Assembly (NCBI GenBank): GCA_000310025.1
Contig: FN648395.1
Coordinates: forward strand, 153,417-217,416
Direction: 5' to 3'
DNA length: 64,000 nucleotides
DNA from: Ectocarpus siliculosus
Lineage: Eukaryota; Sar; Phaeophyceae; Ectocarpales; Ectocarpaceae
In this document: piece after piece, positions 12,001-23,572 of the stretch
Layout of the letters: each line of letters starts with the position of its first letter
Numbering within the stretch: position 1 is the first letter of the stretch
Made by a program: the position numbers and the translations under genes
Notes under the pieces: model-generated
What the model was told of the DNA's origin: nothing
The model's database searches: none
Seen by the model: only the letters and a program-made list of their open reading frames with translations

Positions 12001-15000
12001 CCTTACCGCCTGCCTTTTTCCATGTTGGCTGCTTGGTGTCTCCCAGTTGGGCCTGCAGGTGCAGGTGGGACACGACGTTGCGCACCTTGTCAAGGTGAGG
12101 GCGTGGGCACGTAGATGAAGCGAACTCTATATCGATCTCCAACGCTGCTGCTGCTGTAGCCCGCCGCAGGCGTGCCTCGATGGCTTGTACTAAACTCGGG
12201 TCAAGCCGGGCTTGCTCATAGCCCCCCCTGGAACCCGGTAGCCATGTACGGGGCCCTCTCGAGGGCACCCGGTTTCCACCTCTTTCACCTACTCGCCTCA
12301 CCTTTTGACCGGATCGCTTCTGTGGTCGGGAGGGTTCAGTCAAGCAGCTTTTGGGCGTTTTTTGTTTGGCCATGTGCCCCTTGGTGGTTTTTCGTGCGTC
12401 TCTATATCCAGAGGTCAACGGCGGAGGCTCAGGATCAGGCAGAATCTGTGGCGGAAGCCCGCAGGCTGAGGCGGCGGCGCAAGCTCGATCAGAACGAAAT
12501 CCCCGAGGACCACGTGTCGATCACGAACGAGATGCTGGGAAAAGGGGGCTTTGGCGTGGTGTACCTAGCCGACTACAACGGTCACAACGCGGCGGCCAAG
12601 GTGCGAGAAAGTCATTCTCGACCGGTAGACCGAAGTATCTGCGAATATTGTAGTACCGCCGCGCGACCGACCGAGTAAGGCCTGCCTGGGGACCGGAAGG
12701 ATCAGCTCTCAACGACGGGCAGGAGTCATTTTTCAGCCCTTTTTCGTTTCCCGCTGTCGTGCTCTGTCTGATTCGATTTCGTGTTCTTGTCGACGTCGGT
12801 ATCGCTGAACTATACAGGTACAACACATCACCCACGGCCTCGGCAAACCGGCAGAGAACGACATACCACTGAGTGGGCCGAGGATGGTAGAGTCTAATGA
12901 ACTGCTGGAGAAGGCCGAGCGCAAGGCATTCCTGCGCGAACTGGAGGCCATGATTCGCCTGAGAAATCCTCATACCGTCAACGTGTACGGGGCGATCACC
13001 TCGCAGCCAAACCGCCTGGTTCTCGTCATGGAGCTGCTGGCGGGCGGAGACCTTCGGGCCATGCTGAAGAACTCAGAGCAGCCGCTTCCCGAGGACAAGT
13101 GCCGACAGATCATTCACGATGTGTGCGCGGGGATGGCCTTCCTGCACAGCAAGGCGACGGTGCATGGCGACCTTAAGTCTGCCAATGTTCTCCTGGATGG
13201 CCGCGGAAGGGCAAAGGCAAGTTGGATGTCTGGGGGTTGTCTTGTGCTTCTTGTAGATCGTGTCGTATTCCCGCGCTGGTTATTTTCCTGGCTGGCTGTG
13301 CAAAGGTTGTGAACGTAACCCGCGTTCCTGTCGCTGCGGATCTGACGATTAACACGCATCCCCTTTGCCTACACCTGGCGCTACAGGATGGCTCCCATGT
13401 ATTTAGTTGTTTGTCGGTGGTGATGGTGTTGAATTTATTCGGCCGAAGAAAGAGCCGACTGTACCCAGTTCCTCACCTTTCCGTGCATTTGAACATGAGT
13501 TCCTTTGTCACAGTAAGTACTGTTTAAACCAACAATATCGCCCACAAAATATACAAACATGGTTGTGTATCCTGCTGGCTTGTCGTGTCATCCCGCCAGA
13601 TTGGGGACTTCGGCACCTCGAGGTGGGCTCAGAACACCGAGAGATCCACAGGGCTCGCGACGTACACCACGAATCCGGGACCAAGCACCCATATCAGCCT
13701 TGCATGGACTGCCCCAGAGGTAAGGAGACGGCCTGGGTTTCTTTCGCTCTCTTTGCTGGGCTTGCACGGTTAGTATCAACAAGGCCGAGGTGCGGGGTAT
13801 GAGCCTCGGTTGATCTGGAAGAATACCGAACACGCCTGTGAAGTGAACGAATGCACGCTGTCTAGTCTAACCATAGTGGTTGAGATGCACTTCAGCTAAA
13901 TTCCCGCACTGCTTGCAGTTGATGACATCATGTGATACATGCGGAGAAATCTAGACCAAACGGCGTACTCTCGAAACTACCCGCAAAGCGTTACGCGTCG
14001 TTGAGTGTCTAGGCAAGACCTCAAGCAACATGCATGGATGGATGTGGACTGAGTTGTTGAAGTCTCCAGCATATTTGAGGGCTTCGGAAGACTTGCATCT
14101 TGTCAGCCAACTTGCGTACGTTGGCGATTTAGCAAAACTGTTTGAGTTTGGAAACTCGACGCCTCTGTCGCCTTGGACGTCGTTCTCTCGCTGTTCGTCT
14201 TCTCCATCGGAGAACAAAACAAATGACAACTGTTGTCTCGTATGGTGCAGTGGCGAGCAAGAAACACAAACTTGTACCAACGGCTGTAGGTGCTGCCGCT
14301 CAAATTCTGCACCATTGTCTCCATACCCACTTGTAGATGAAAAGTCAACATTCTTGGCGCTGCCCCGCGCCTAACCGGCTGGTTGTGTACGTCACGACGA
14401 CGGTTCGAGGGATTTCGAACGTAATTTTCACGATAAGATCAGTCTGACGCCAACAGGAGTTGACTACCCTATCAAAGAACTTTGGCACACCCAAGTGCGA
14501 AACCACATGGGGCATGCTGAGTGGCCGTCGATGGTTGTGCAACTAACGTACAGGTAGCGGATGTCTTTCTTCTATGCGTTGCCAAGCACACATCACCAGC
14601 GCCATCCCGAACCAAGGTTGTGCTTAAAAACAAATGGCAGTGCCTCCGCGGTGTCAACACCGACTGCACGAGCAGTGAGGGAGGTTCCTATTGTAGTTCT
14701 GCATGGGCGGTGCTAAGTCGGGTGCGCTCCCATCCGAAGTGGACCAATTGGCAAATTCCCGGCGCTGTTCCCTCCTTGATGCCCTCCGGCGACTCACCGA
14801 TCCTCGCGGGAACTGCATATTGCAAGGCCTTAAGCGCTGAAGGTGTACTTCCTACCGCAAGTTGCGATTCGCATGAAAATGATCTCCTGTGCCTGAGACC
14901 GAAGAAGCTTCTGTCCGGCGTTGTGATTGCGTGTCTGACATTGTTTTCTTCGATCTGCGCGCGAGAAGGTGCTGGAGGCCAAGGAAACCTCCAAGGCAAG

Positions 15001-15259
15001 CGACGTCTACAGCTTCGGGATGGTGGCGTGGGAAGTGCTGACGAGACAGACGCCTTGGGCAGACCAAACCCGGCCTCGAGACATCTTCCTCCGCGTTGTC
15101 ATGCGTGAGGAACGCCCCGCGATTCCCGCGGATGCCCCCGTAGATATCGCAGAGATGGTCCGCAGCTGCTGGGCCCAGGAGCCCCTGGACCGCCCGACGT
15201 TTCCAGTGCTTTACAACGAGGGGAACGTCCAACCGACGGCTCTAAGCACAAGCTCTTGA
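3662..15259 (+). CDS. LRR receptor kinase with MLKL-like helical domain (5' end not found)
   Basis: Predicted plasma-membrane receptor kinase. Exons I can place with agreeing phases: 3662-3733, 4049-4120, 4893-4964, 6007-6078 (one LRR each, consensus LTTLPEGIFGGL), 7311-7355 (LRR cap, GNALECLP), 7830-7900 and 8603-8680 (Cys-rich, CGQEACTPGDEGYTC), 9295-9390 (Pro/Thr/Ser stalk), 9732-10744, 11482-11673, 12047-12094, 12412-12600, 12818-13216, 13600-13719, 14969-15259. They give 942 codons before the stop. One transmembrane helix (residues about 199-218) is followed by RRRR, a long Pro-rich linker, a helical segment (about 465-610), then a TKL kinase (about 645-935). Kinase motifs: GKGGFG, AAAK, HGDLKSANVLL, IGDFGTS, WTAPE, SDVYSFG; the catalytic Lys, Asp, Asn and DFG are all present. 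The first LRR exon starts inside a codon, so a signal-peptide exon must lie upstream; I did not find it. The C-terminus stops soon after the RPTF motif, so a further exon is possible. Joins are inferred. Confidence 0.85.
13217..13599 (+). other. GC-AG intron in the kinase domain
   Basis: The exon ending RAK must join IGDFGTS to complete the kinase core. The only donor fitting the phase reads AAAG|GCAAGT, the usual form of the rare GC donor, and the acceptor is CCGCCAG. This separates the HGD loop from the DFG motif. Confidence 0.7.
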
Positions 15260-17497
15260 TTTTGACGAACGCTTGAATAACCTTGGGGGTGACCCCGGTA
15301 CGTACCATGTGGGAGGAGAAATACACCCAACGGCTGATCTGTGGTGCTGTTTGTTGGAATGGGTTCGAGACCTGTTGGTGTAGAACCTGAAAGGCTCATG
15401 ACCTGTTGGAATGTGAACTTGAGTGGGTGTATCCCTGGCAATGGCCACTGTGTATGTAGCAACAGTGTGCAGAGGCTCACAGAGTGACTGTAGTACCTTT
15501 GCGTTGAGACCAGAAACGATGGTTTGGATTGGCGCTTAGTTGGCCGAAAGGTAGGAGGAGAAAGGGAGTGCCCTGACACTCGCAAGAGTCCCGAACGAAC
15601 CTGAAGAGGCCAAGGGTCTTGGTAGATGTAGGAAGAGAGTAAAGAGTGAGAGAGTGGGGGCGAGCACCACGGGGGGCGAGCCATCAATCCTCACCCCGGA
15701 AGATGTACACGAACCCTTGCAACGTACAGCGGCAGCAACTCATGCACTTTTGAAGCACTCGTTGGCTCCCCATGCACGTAGCCGCTAAAATTGCAAGAGA
15801 ATTTCGTCTTTGTTAGGGGTTATCCCTTCTATGGCGTAGGCGTCCGAAACAAACGATAGCATAAAGAAGCCATCGTTCTCAAGCGGAAACGACGCATGCA
15901 TCGTCTCCATTCGCGCAGAACGGGCGACACATACGCCCAAGTTGCGTCTTCAGCTCGGGACTTCCAGAAAGAAAATCTGCCCCCTGACGGTGGCGCGACT
16001 CAGGAGGTGTCCGAGGACGCACTTCCGTTGCGATACTCGCCATCAAGACCGAAGTGGGTACTGCCGGTAGTTGAGGACGGGCGTCGTTCCCAACCCCAAA
16101 CGTGGTGGCCCGACTAGCTCGCGCCGATCGGTTTGGTGTGCAACGGGTTGTCTGTGATTCGTTTGGTCGCGTGTTACATGAAGGTTCGTCGGCTTCGCTG
16201 GTGTCGCAAAGAGAACAGTGAATGTTCGTTTGGGTTTGTTCAATGTGTCCTGCCGTACTCGAGCGCTTGAACCACGGCGTAAAGGGTACAACTGGTAGAA
16301 CGATTGGTGCGTCTTCCAGAATGCGAGTGTTTGAGACGGGGGTTCTTTAGGTTTCATTGCTGAAAATGTGGGCATCGACGGACATGCCACGACAAGCAAA
16401 TGGTACGATAGCAACAACCTTTGAGCATCACGAGTGTGCGACGGTCGGATTGTGCGCGATGTGGCATGGTTGACGGTGTACGGAAGGCGAATGATGGCTT
16501 ATGTCGACGAATTGTTTCGCACGACGTTCAAGCAAATGTGCATCGCTGCCAGAGGTTATTGCTGTTAGCGTAGGCACGGGGAGAGTTGGTTGTTTCGATT
16601 GCGCTTTGAACAAGGGGGACAAGCAACACAGAGCAGTCGTTGGACAGACATGTGCCGCCAAAGGATGAATGCGGCAATTATATATACAGAGCAGAAAGAC
16701 GCTGTATGCACCTGTATGTACTCCCTTGATGGCGTTCTTGACAGTCACGGTGTGTGAAAATGGAGATGGTTCTCGCATAATCTTAGGGGACAACGCACCG
16801 AACCAACACGAAAAGCCTACTTCTTTAGGAAACCCCAACACGGCTTTGTATCATAGCTTGTGTCATGGTTCAATATGTAGCATACGAATGTAGCAGTAAC
16901 ACCATCCTCCACCCTCTTCAAGGGCTCACCGCATGGTCTTCTTGCGCTGACGGCTTCAACTCCCACCAGCGGAGTGAATCTTTTGGCCACGCGCCGCTAC
17001 TCCTGTAGTGAGACATTTTTCATCCCAATAAGCGCCGACCCCCGAACCAATCACAGTCCGTCGCAGAGTCATCACTCAACATCCGTTACACAAATTTGGA
17101 ATTGACCAATCATTGTACATTGCTCATTCTGATACGGGACTTTCGCCGTTACACGATGCCCGCGCGCAAGTTGCGCCGCATTCAGAGCGCAAAATCCACC
17201 CTACTCTTGCGCCAGAGGTGCGATTCGTCGCACAATGCATACGGGGTAGGTTGGTGATGCTGCAGTACATCGCATCACGAGCCACAAATGCGTACGAACT
17301 TCAAGGCTAAACTGCATGCACATGGCAATTAATACGCTGGTCAAAGTGACATGACACGGGCCAGGTGTGTGCAGACAGGTTTAATTTGTTTTGTTTGGTG
17401 GGTTCGAACCAACTCAGATACTGCTTTTCGTGTGGAATGGAGGGGTGGCCCTTTTGCCGTGGACAGCCAAGAGATATACATGATTTCAGAGGATGTA
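15260..17497. other. Intergenic, no supported gene
   Basis: Short open frames only. One of 73 codons at 15896-16117 has no recognisable domain and no convincing splice link to the kinase gene. Nothing else was recognised up to the MITE copy that begins at 17498. Confidence 0.4.
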
Positions 17498-18050
17498 CAG
17501 ATAGGGCCGGGAGATAAGAAACGTCCAAATCGGGTCGAGCCTCAATTTCTTATTCTGGGCAGGGGGTCGGCCACTTTTCTAAAACGGATTATTATTTTTT
17601 GGGCTGTCGCATCCTGCTCTGTTTCTCTTTTTGTCTTATTGTCTTACCATATCTGATGGCGAAGAAAACAACAACACTCCAAGCCTCCATGCAGTATTAA
17701 AACGATTAAAACGACAGCTCGGTGTGGCGAACATTCATTGTGGGTAGCGCAGCCCGCGGCAGCGCTGGGGCGCTTGGGGCGCCGCGAAAATGACCTCTCT
17801 CCCCTCCTACCAAAAAATATGGATGTAGGTACGAGGTGGGAGCAGGCAGCAGCAGCTTCCCCAGATTCTACCACATGTTTATTTTGCTTATTGGGATATC
17901 GCACAACAATGATATCTCTTTTTGGGACGTTTCTCATGTTGTTGCCGATATTGAGATGTGTTTCTTAGCCCTCATTCATGGGAGTAATCATTTTCCGCAG
18001 TAATTTGAGCTTCTTTTTCGCAACATAATTTTTCTTGACTGCAGGCAATA
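17498..18050 (+). mobile_element. TA-target MITE, copy 1 (right end decayed)
   Basis: The left end is CAGATAGGGCCGGGAGATAA directly after a TA. The inner sequence GTCGAGCCTCAATTTCTTAT and the TTCTTAT-rich right half match the copies at 26752 and 50950. The right terminus is degraded and its coordinate is approximate. About 550 bp with no coding capacity. A TA target and ends starting CAG suggest a non-autonomous Tc1/mariner-type element. Confidence 0.7.
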
Positions 18051-18497
18051 GAAGCCGAATCCATACCATTGACTACAGTAGTCTAATAATGGTTGGGTTT
18101 CTCGGCTTCAATAAAAATTAGTTGTGGGGTTCGTGAGCCCCGGCACTTTCACTTCCGAGGAGGGAGACTCCCCTTACCCGCGCTACTATCCGTCCAATCT
18201 TTGCCTCGCTTCATATCATTACTCGTCACCCATATCCCCCTGCAGAATGTTCCAGTGTCCTTCCGTCACCCATACCCTGGCCGGGAGTATCCAGGGTCTC
18301 ATCAGGGAAAAACGCATTTCAAAGTGTCCAGCTTGGTCCAACCTGGGTCTCGAACCCACAACTAATGGTTTGATTTCGGCTTCGATATGTTTGATACATG
18401 CATCTGTAGGTCACCATAGGCAGATGATGGGAATGGCGTTGGGAGACGTGGTACGAGATACTTTGAGATACGAGTTGCGCCCCCCCCCCTTGCGACT

Positions 18498-18666
18498 AAT
18501 ATACCGTAAACTACCGAGTTCCCCGCCACTCGTAGTAGCGTTGGAGAAAAAAAACACTAACCCCCCGCGGTACGTCAAGTTCCTCCCCCCCCCCAGGGGG
18601 GAGGTGGTTTCAGAAAAGAACACGATCCCCTCCGCGGGGGGAAAACTCCGTAGTTTACGGTAATAG
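18498..18666. mobile_element. Small palindromic MITE with TACCGTAAACTAC ends
   Basis: About 165 bp bounded by TATACCGTAAACTAC and, on the other strand, TATTACCGTAAACTAC. It sits inside a dispersed repeat whose other copy (27605-27830) reads straight through at that place (GCGACTGGTTTT). The flanks suggest a short duplication (GACT or GACTAA), but it cannot be fixed from one copy. No coding capacity. Confidence 0.7.
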
Positions 18667-18680
18667 ACTAACTGGTTTTG

Positions 18681-18733
18681 GCCTCCTTTCTCCTCCTTTC
18701 TCCTCCTTTCTCCTCCTTTCTCCTCCTCTTCCC
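18681..18733. repeat. 10-bp tandem repeat
   Basis: CCTTTCTCCT is repeated about five times without interruption. A shorter, less regular form occurs in the related copy near 27700. Confidence 0.8.
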
Positions 18734-19789
18734 CTCTCATGTCGCCCCTGCGATCTAATACATGCGGTACCAACACTCTTGGACTCGGGAGCTCACACAA
18801 CGTGGATGGGCACAACAAACTCTAGAATATGTGCTCCGGAGGCGCCCGAGGTCTTCCGAGTTCAGCTGTGTATGGTGACGCAGCATCCGGGGTGGTATGT
18901 GTGTGTCCAGTGGCAAGCACCTTATTTACTGAGTGACACGACGCGCAGGTTTAGACCAGGGGGTGGAGACGAGAGCCAGGGACGCACGAGATGATGGGCA
19001 CGCTGCCATCGCCCCTGCGGACCGAGTCGGAAGGGCAAGGCCAGGCGGGGTCGGCGGCGCAGGAAGAGGGCGCCGCAGGAATTGATGTGTGTTTCTCCCG
19101 AGCAGCAACCAAGCGCTGCATCCCGCGGTGGTCGTCAGGGAGGGCGGCACCAGGAAACATCAAGCACTGCTGGAGGAGAGAGCAGCAGTACGCCGGGCGT
19201 GGAAGGCGTCATGGTGCGCCCTGTGGAATCCCCTGCTGAAGGTGGGGTTGGTGATGGAATCCGGAACACCGACTCTCTCCGTGGAAGGTGGCGGCGCTGT
19301 GCAGCGTTGCCGCTGGGGGCACTACAGGGATAGTCGCAGGAGAGGCGCTTTCTAGGGTTTGAAGATATCGTTGTTTGTTGTTGTGTGAGGGATGCGAGGG
19401 TGAAATGTTCCCATCGTCCGCATGCTTGAGTTTCACGGAGTCCTCACAAATATTATGCGTACCTGCTTTTTTGCAGAATAAGGGAGGGTGACGATGTGCG
19501 TACAAAATTGTTTCGGAGAGTTGTATGCTTGGAGAGTTCACGCCCGGTATGGGGGTATTTTGCAATTTGGACTCTGCGTGACCGCCAAAAGCTGAGACCA
19601 CAGGTCGTGGAGATACGCTTTCCTTTACGCCGAAAACTCCTTGTCGCAAACACACAATTCTCGAAACTGAAGGCCTTCAAGAAAGCATCGACGTGTTCGC
19701 CAAACCCACTCTTTTTGGCTTCGCTCGCGGCTTTCCTGCATGCCGCGTTTATCTGCTTCGGGCTGATGTTTATTTTCCACCTCGCGCAG

Positions 19790-20224
19790 CTATGCCTGAT
19801 CGCGCAGCAACAAGCATCGCACGGGAGGAACAGGATCGAGGATGCGGTGGTCAAGCTGTGGAGTTCTGCCGCTCCTCAAAACCGCTCGGATTTGATGCAT
19901 GCAAGGCCAGAAAGTCAAGTCAACAAGAACCCGACGCTCTTCCGCGAGTTCTACAACGACATCCTAATTGTGTCGGAGGTGCTAGGATTGACCGACGCGG
20001 CAACACCACCTACACCACTGCCAGCATCGGCGCCGCGAGTGTCCCTGCTGCCAGCAGCACCAGCAGCAGCACCAGCACCGCCACCATCATTGCACACGCC
20101 CCGGGCCATGGTAAACGACGACGGAACTGAAGAAAACCAGACGGCAAAGACTCCAACCAGGGGGTCGAAACCCACGCCAGGACCCCACCCAGGAAAACAC
20201 GCACGTCGACACCCTCCCTCATGA
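19790..20224 (+). CDS. Possible exon of an unrecognised protein, low support
   Basis: After a plausible acceptor (CACCTCGCGCAG) the frame stays open for 144 codons. It begins with a helical stretch containing FREFYNDILIVSEVLGL, then an Ala/Pro-rich tail (PAAPAAAPAPPP), then Lys/Pro-rich sequence to a stop. No family was recognised and no partner exons were fixed. The last 130 bp form one arm of the inverted repeat beside the gap, so this may be a fragment of a duplicated gene. Confidence 0.25.
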   Translation, partial: LCLIAQQQASHGRNRIEDAVVKLWSSAAPQNRSDLMHARPESQVNKNPTLFREFYNDILIVSEVLGLTDAATPPTPLPASAPRVSLLPAAPAAAPAPPPSLHTPRAMVNDDGTEENQTAKTPTRGSKPTPGPHPGKHARRHPPS

Positions 20225-20390
20225 TGCAATCACACAGGTACGCAAAATACGGCAGGTGACGACGTGCGTGTTTTCCTGGGTGGGCCCTGGTGTGGGTCTC
20301 GATCCCCTGGTTGGAGTCTTTGCCGTCTGGGTTTCTTCAGTTTCGTCGTCGTTTACCATGGCCCGGGGCGTGTTACAATATTGTTGCCGG
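20096..20390. repeat. Inverted repeat next to the gap
   Basis: About 130 bp at 20096-20225 returns as reverse complement at 20255-20385 (for example CGGGCCATGGTAAACGACGA against its complement), with a spacer of about 30 bp. It ends about 10 bp before the N run, so it may be a true palindrome or a misjoin. Confidence 0.75.
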
Positions 20391-20394
20391 TGTT

Positions 20395-20783
20395 NNNNNN
20401 NNNNNNNNNNNNNNNNNNNNNNNNNNNNNNNNNNNNNNNNNNNNNNNNNNNNNNNNNNNNNNNNNNNNNNNNNNNNNNNNNNNNNNNNNNNNNNNNNNNN
20501 NNNNNNNNNNNNNNNNNNNNNNNNNNNNNNNNNNNNNNNNNNNNNNNNNNNNNNNNNNNNNNNNNNNNNNNNNNNNNNNNNNNNNNNNNNNNNNNNNNNN
20601 NNNNNNNNNNNNNNNNNNNNNNNNNNNNNNNNNNNNNNNNNNNNNNNNNNNNNNNNNNNNNNNNNNNNNNNNNNNNNNNNNNNNNNNNNNNNNNNNNNNN
20701 NNNNNNNNNNNNNNNNNNNNNNNNNNNNNNNNNNNNNNNNNNNNNNNNNNNNNNNNNNNNNNNNNNNNNNNNNNNNNNNNNNN
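20395..20783. other. Assembly gap
   Basis: Run of 389 N between copies of duplicated sequence. Confidence 0.99.
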
Positions 20784-22099
20784 AGGGCGGCACCAGGAAA
20801 CATCAAGCACTGCTGGAGGAGAGAGCAGCAGTACGCCGGGCGTGGAAGGCGTCATGGTGCGCCCTGTGGAATCCCCTGCTGAAGGTGGGGTTGGTGATGG
20901 AATCCGGAACACCGACTCTCTCCGTGGAAGGTGGCGGCGCTGTGCAGCGTTGCCGCTGGGGGCACTACAGGGATAGTCGCAGGAGAGGCGCTTTCTAGGG
21001 TTTGAAGATATCGTTGTTTGTTGTTGTGTGAGGGATGCGAGGGTGAAATGTTCCCATCGTCCGCATGCTCGAGTTTCACGGAGTCCTCACAAATATTATG
21101 CGTACCTGCTTTTTTGCAGAATAAGAGAGAGGGAGGATGTGCGTACAAAATTGTGTCTGAGAGAGGTATGCTCGGAGAGATCACGCCCTCTATGGGGGTA
21201 TTTTGCAATTTGGACTCTGCGTGACCGCCAAAAGCTGAGACCACAGGTCGTGGAGATACGCTTTCCTCTGCGCCGAACCCCTTGTTGCAAACACACAGTT
21301 CTGCAACCTTAAAGCCTTCAAGAAAAAAATGGCGTACTCGCCAGTCCCACTCTTTTTGGCTTCGCTCACGGCTTTCCTACATGCCGCGTTTATCTGCTTC
21401 GCGTATATTTTCGTATCTTCCCTTTTTCTCTAGCATGTGCGCCGCGATTATAGGGTTGCCGTGACGAGCGGTATGCTTGGAGAGTTAACGCCCGGACTGG
21501 TTATATTCTGCAATTTTACAGGCTTGTTTTATGGCCGTCCACTCTTGATGCAAGAATGCAACATGCGTTCGTGTTGCTTCGATAAAGATGCAATCTCACC
21601 GGAAAGAAAGATTACAGAGGCGGTAGCATTCAGATGTTCAGATGCAGCTTCATGCTTGAAGGGGGAACCACTTCGGTCTAGCAAGTATTTGATAACGGCA
21701 GGCGTTGTAGGACTCTCGGATGTTATTGGACTGAATCTTGTGGTGAAGGTGTTGGTCGTATTTCCACGTACGGGGGCATGCTGTATCATGTGTCTCTTTC
21801 TTTTTGCCAGCGAATTCTGAATGATCGCCGTGTGTATGTATTCTAGGGCATGAGTAGTCTGGTGGAAAAGAGCATCAGACGAATTGAAGATATCCCGGGA
21901 GTTGGAGTCTCGTCGGGGTCGCCTCTTTCTGAAGTTGTAATTTCAGTCTCTCCGACCTAAATTCATTTTTGTCGCAGAAGCCCTTATTCCGAATCCCCCA
22001 CCCTTGCCCGACCGTGTCTCAAAAGCCGATCTGGACCTATGACGCACGTCTCGCGACATGTCGACTGTGCCTCGGTAGGGCATTGCAAATCATGGCCCC

Positions 22100-23150
22100 T
22101 CGCCAAATTCCATCGATTTTCGCGCCCGGTAGTGTACGTCACAAGTGGGCGGCCATGTGCGTTCATGTGCGTGCGCTGTTTTCTGTCGTTTTCACCGTTT
22201 GCCATGTGCCTGTTTTCATCGCTCGTTTGGTCTTGAAAACAAAATCGGAAAATATGAAAATATCGAATCTCAGGGTCCACTTGGCAGCAAACAGCAGACC
22301 GAACTCGACCCACGGCGCACGTCTAACGTTATCTTGAGAATGCCGTTGCAGGGTATCTCGCGTCATGGACCCTCGCCACTTTCATCACCCTCCGTGCGCA
22401 GGAACATCCACCACAAGCATACGACCACGCGTTTCTCTGGTTCGCCGTCTTCCCGTCAATTCAATATTTTCATTCTAGCGTATAACTAACTCATCAAATT
22501 CACCTCTTCCTAAGGATAAGAGTCCGGGATGGAGTAGCAATGAAAATTCATAGCTTTTTATCTATTGCTTCTGCTCTTTGTCTTCTCGAACAATTTCAAA
22601 ATGACGGTGAAAATCGAATCTCAACGTCCGCTTGGCAGCAACCATAGGAAATATGTCCATCGTAGGTGGCGGCTTAGTAAATGAAAGTAAGTGTGTAGGG
22701 GCCGAGCGAGTTCCCGACAGTGCCAAAATACCATGATACGACGAAAGCGAATACGGTGAATCGACGAGCAAACAAGTTGTATTTTGGGCCAGAAGTGTGC
22801 CACCATGTGCGTTGTCCCGCTGGTTCGGTCCTCTTGATTGGCCGGTTCGCCCATCTTCCTGTCTTGATCGCTCTTTTTGGCTTCTTAAACAACGTCGGAA
22901 AAAATCGAATCTCAGGGTCGGCGTGGTAGCAATCACGGCATTATTTTCATTTCAGAGGTGGTTTAGTAATGACAATGTGTGCGGACCGAGCGAGATACCA
23001 ACATGACCTAGAGCCAGCAAGTCATAGTAAGAATGCTACATACGTCAGAACTGTGCGACGACGTACGACCATGCGCGCTATTTCTCTCCTCTTCGCCGGT
23101 TCGCTCTTGCTGGCTCTATCGCTCATTCTTTTGTTTTCTTCTTGAATAAT
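22100..23150 (+). repeat. Degenerate tandem repeats, about 300-bp period
   Basis: Units share a core running from a CGCTC-TT-GTCTTCT stretch through AAAATCGAATCTCAGGGTC to CTTGGCAGCAA, with GGGCCGAGCGAG or GGACCGAGCGAG further on. At least three units are visible (cores near 22262, 22615 and 22905), with a partial fourth. No coding signal. Confidence 0.6.
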
Positions 23151-23572
23151 GGATGGATGTGTTTGGAAAAAGCCTGTTTGGGGTTCAGATTGATTCATTC
23201 GTTGCGACAGCCAATTCTAAGGAAAACAAAACGGTTTCATCGTCACCAAGAACGGCAGTAGACGTTCTTCGTTGTTCGATATTTTTATTACCGTTCAGGG
23301 TTTTTATTATGTGATCACAATTTGGCTTGTGGCCACGGTTAGAAGGTAGTGCGACTGACCGGCTGACTGAGCAAGCGACCGGACGATTGAATAATATTTG
23401 ACCACAACAACGAACGTCGACTTGCGAATTTCTCTACATGTCGCGCCACACACCCTTTCTCTTCCACGGACAAGAGTCCGCGGTAGATTACCAATGGGAA
23501 GTAGCGTTGTACGGTGACCACTTATTTTCTTGTTGTTCCCCGAGCATGTGTTGTTCCTTTGTTGTTTCGGGT

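Larger units (their letters stand above)
18365..18860 (+). repeat. Dispersed repeat, copy carrying the small MITE
   Basis: It shares with 27605-27835 the order: GGGAATGGC...TTGGGAGAC, GAGTTGCGCCCCCCC, a CTCCTC-rich stretch, GATGTCGCCCC, ACATGCGGT and GGAGCTCA. Identity is patchy, so the copies are old. Confidence 0.65.
19139..21375 (+). repeat. Direct duplication around an assembly gap
   Basis: The segment 19139-19735 recurs at 20784-21375 in the same order with scattered differences (for example GAGGGTGAAATGTTCCCATC, then CAATTTGGACTCTGCGTGACC). A third, shorter match begins near 21465 (GGTATGCTTGGAGAGTTAAC). The differences argue for real diverged copies rather than one locus assembled twice. 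The gap makes the exact structure unsure. Confidence 0.75.

Noticed and set aside
15896-16117. 73-codon frame as a last exon of the receptor kinase
   Set aside because: No donor in the right phase near the end of the kinase exon and no recognisable content.
17399-17412. Second B-box-like word GGGTTCGAACC
   Set aside because: No cloverleaf or A box around it; likely chance.
18345-18357. tRNA-type B box (GGTTCGAGACC) on the minus strand, suggesting a tRNA-derived SINE
   Set aside because: No A box at the right distance, no tRNA fold and no poly-A or short tail repeat were found.
21437-21820. Cys-containing frame (FRCSDAASCLKG) as part of a GCC2/GCC3-type adhesin
   Set aside because: Too short, with only a few Cys in the needed spacing and no partner exons.
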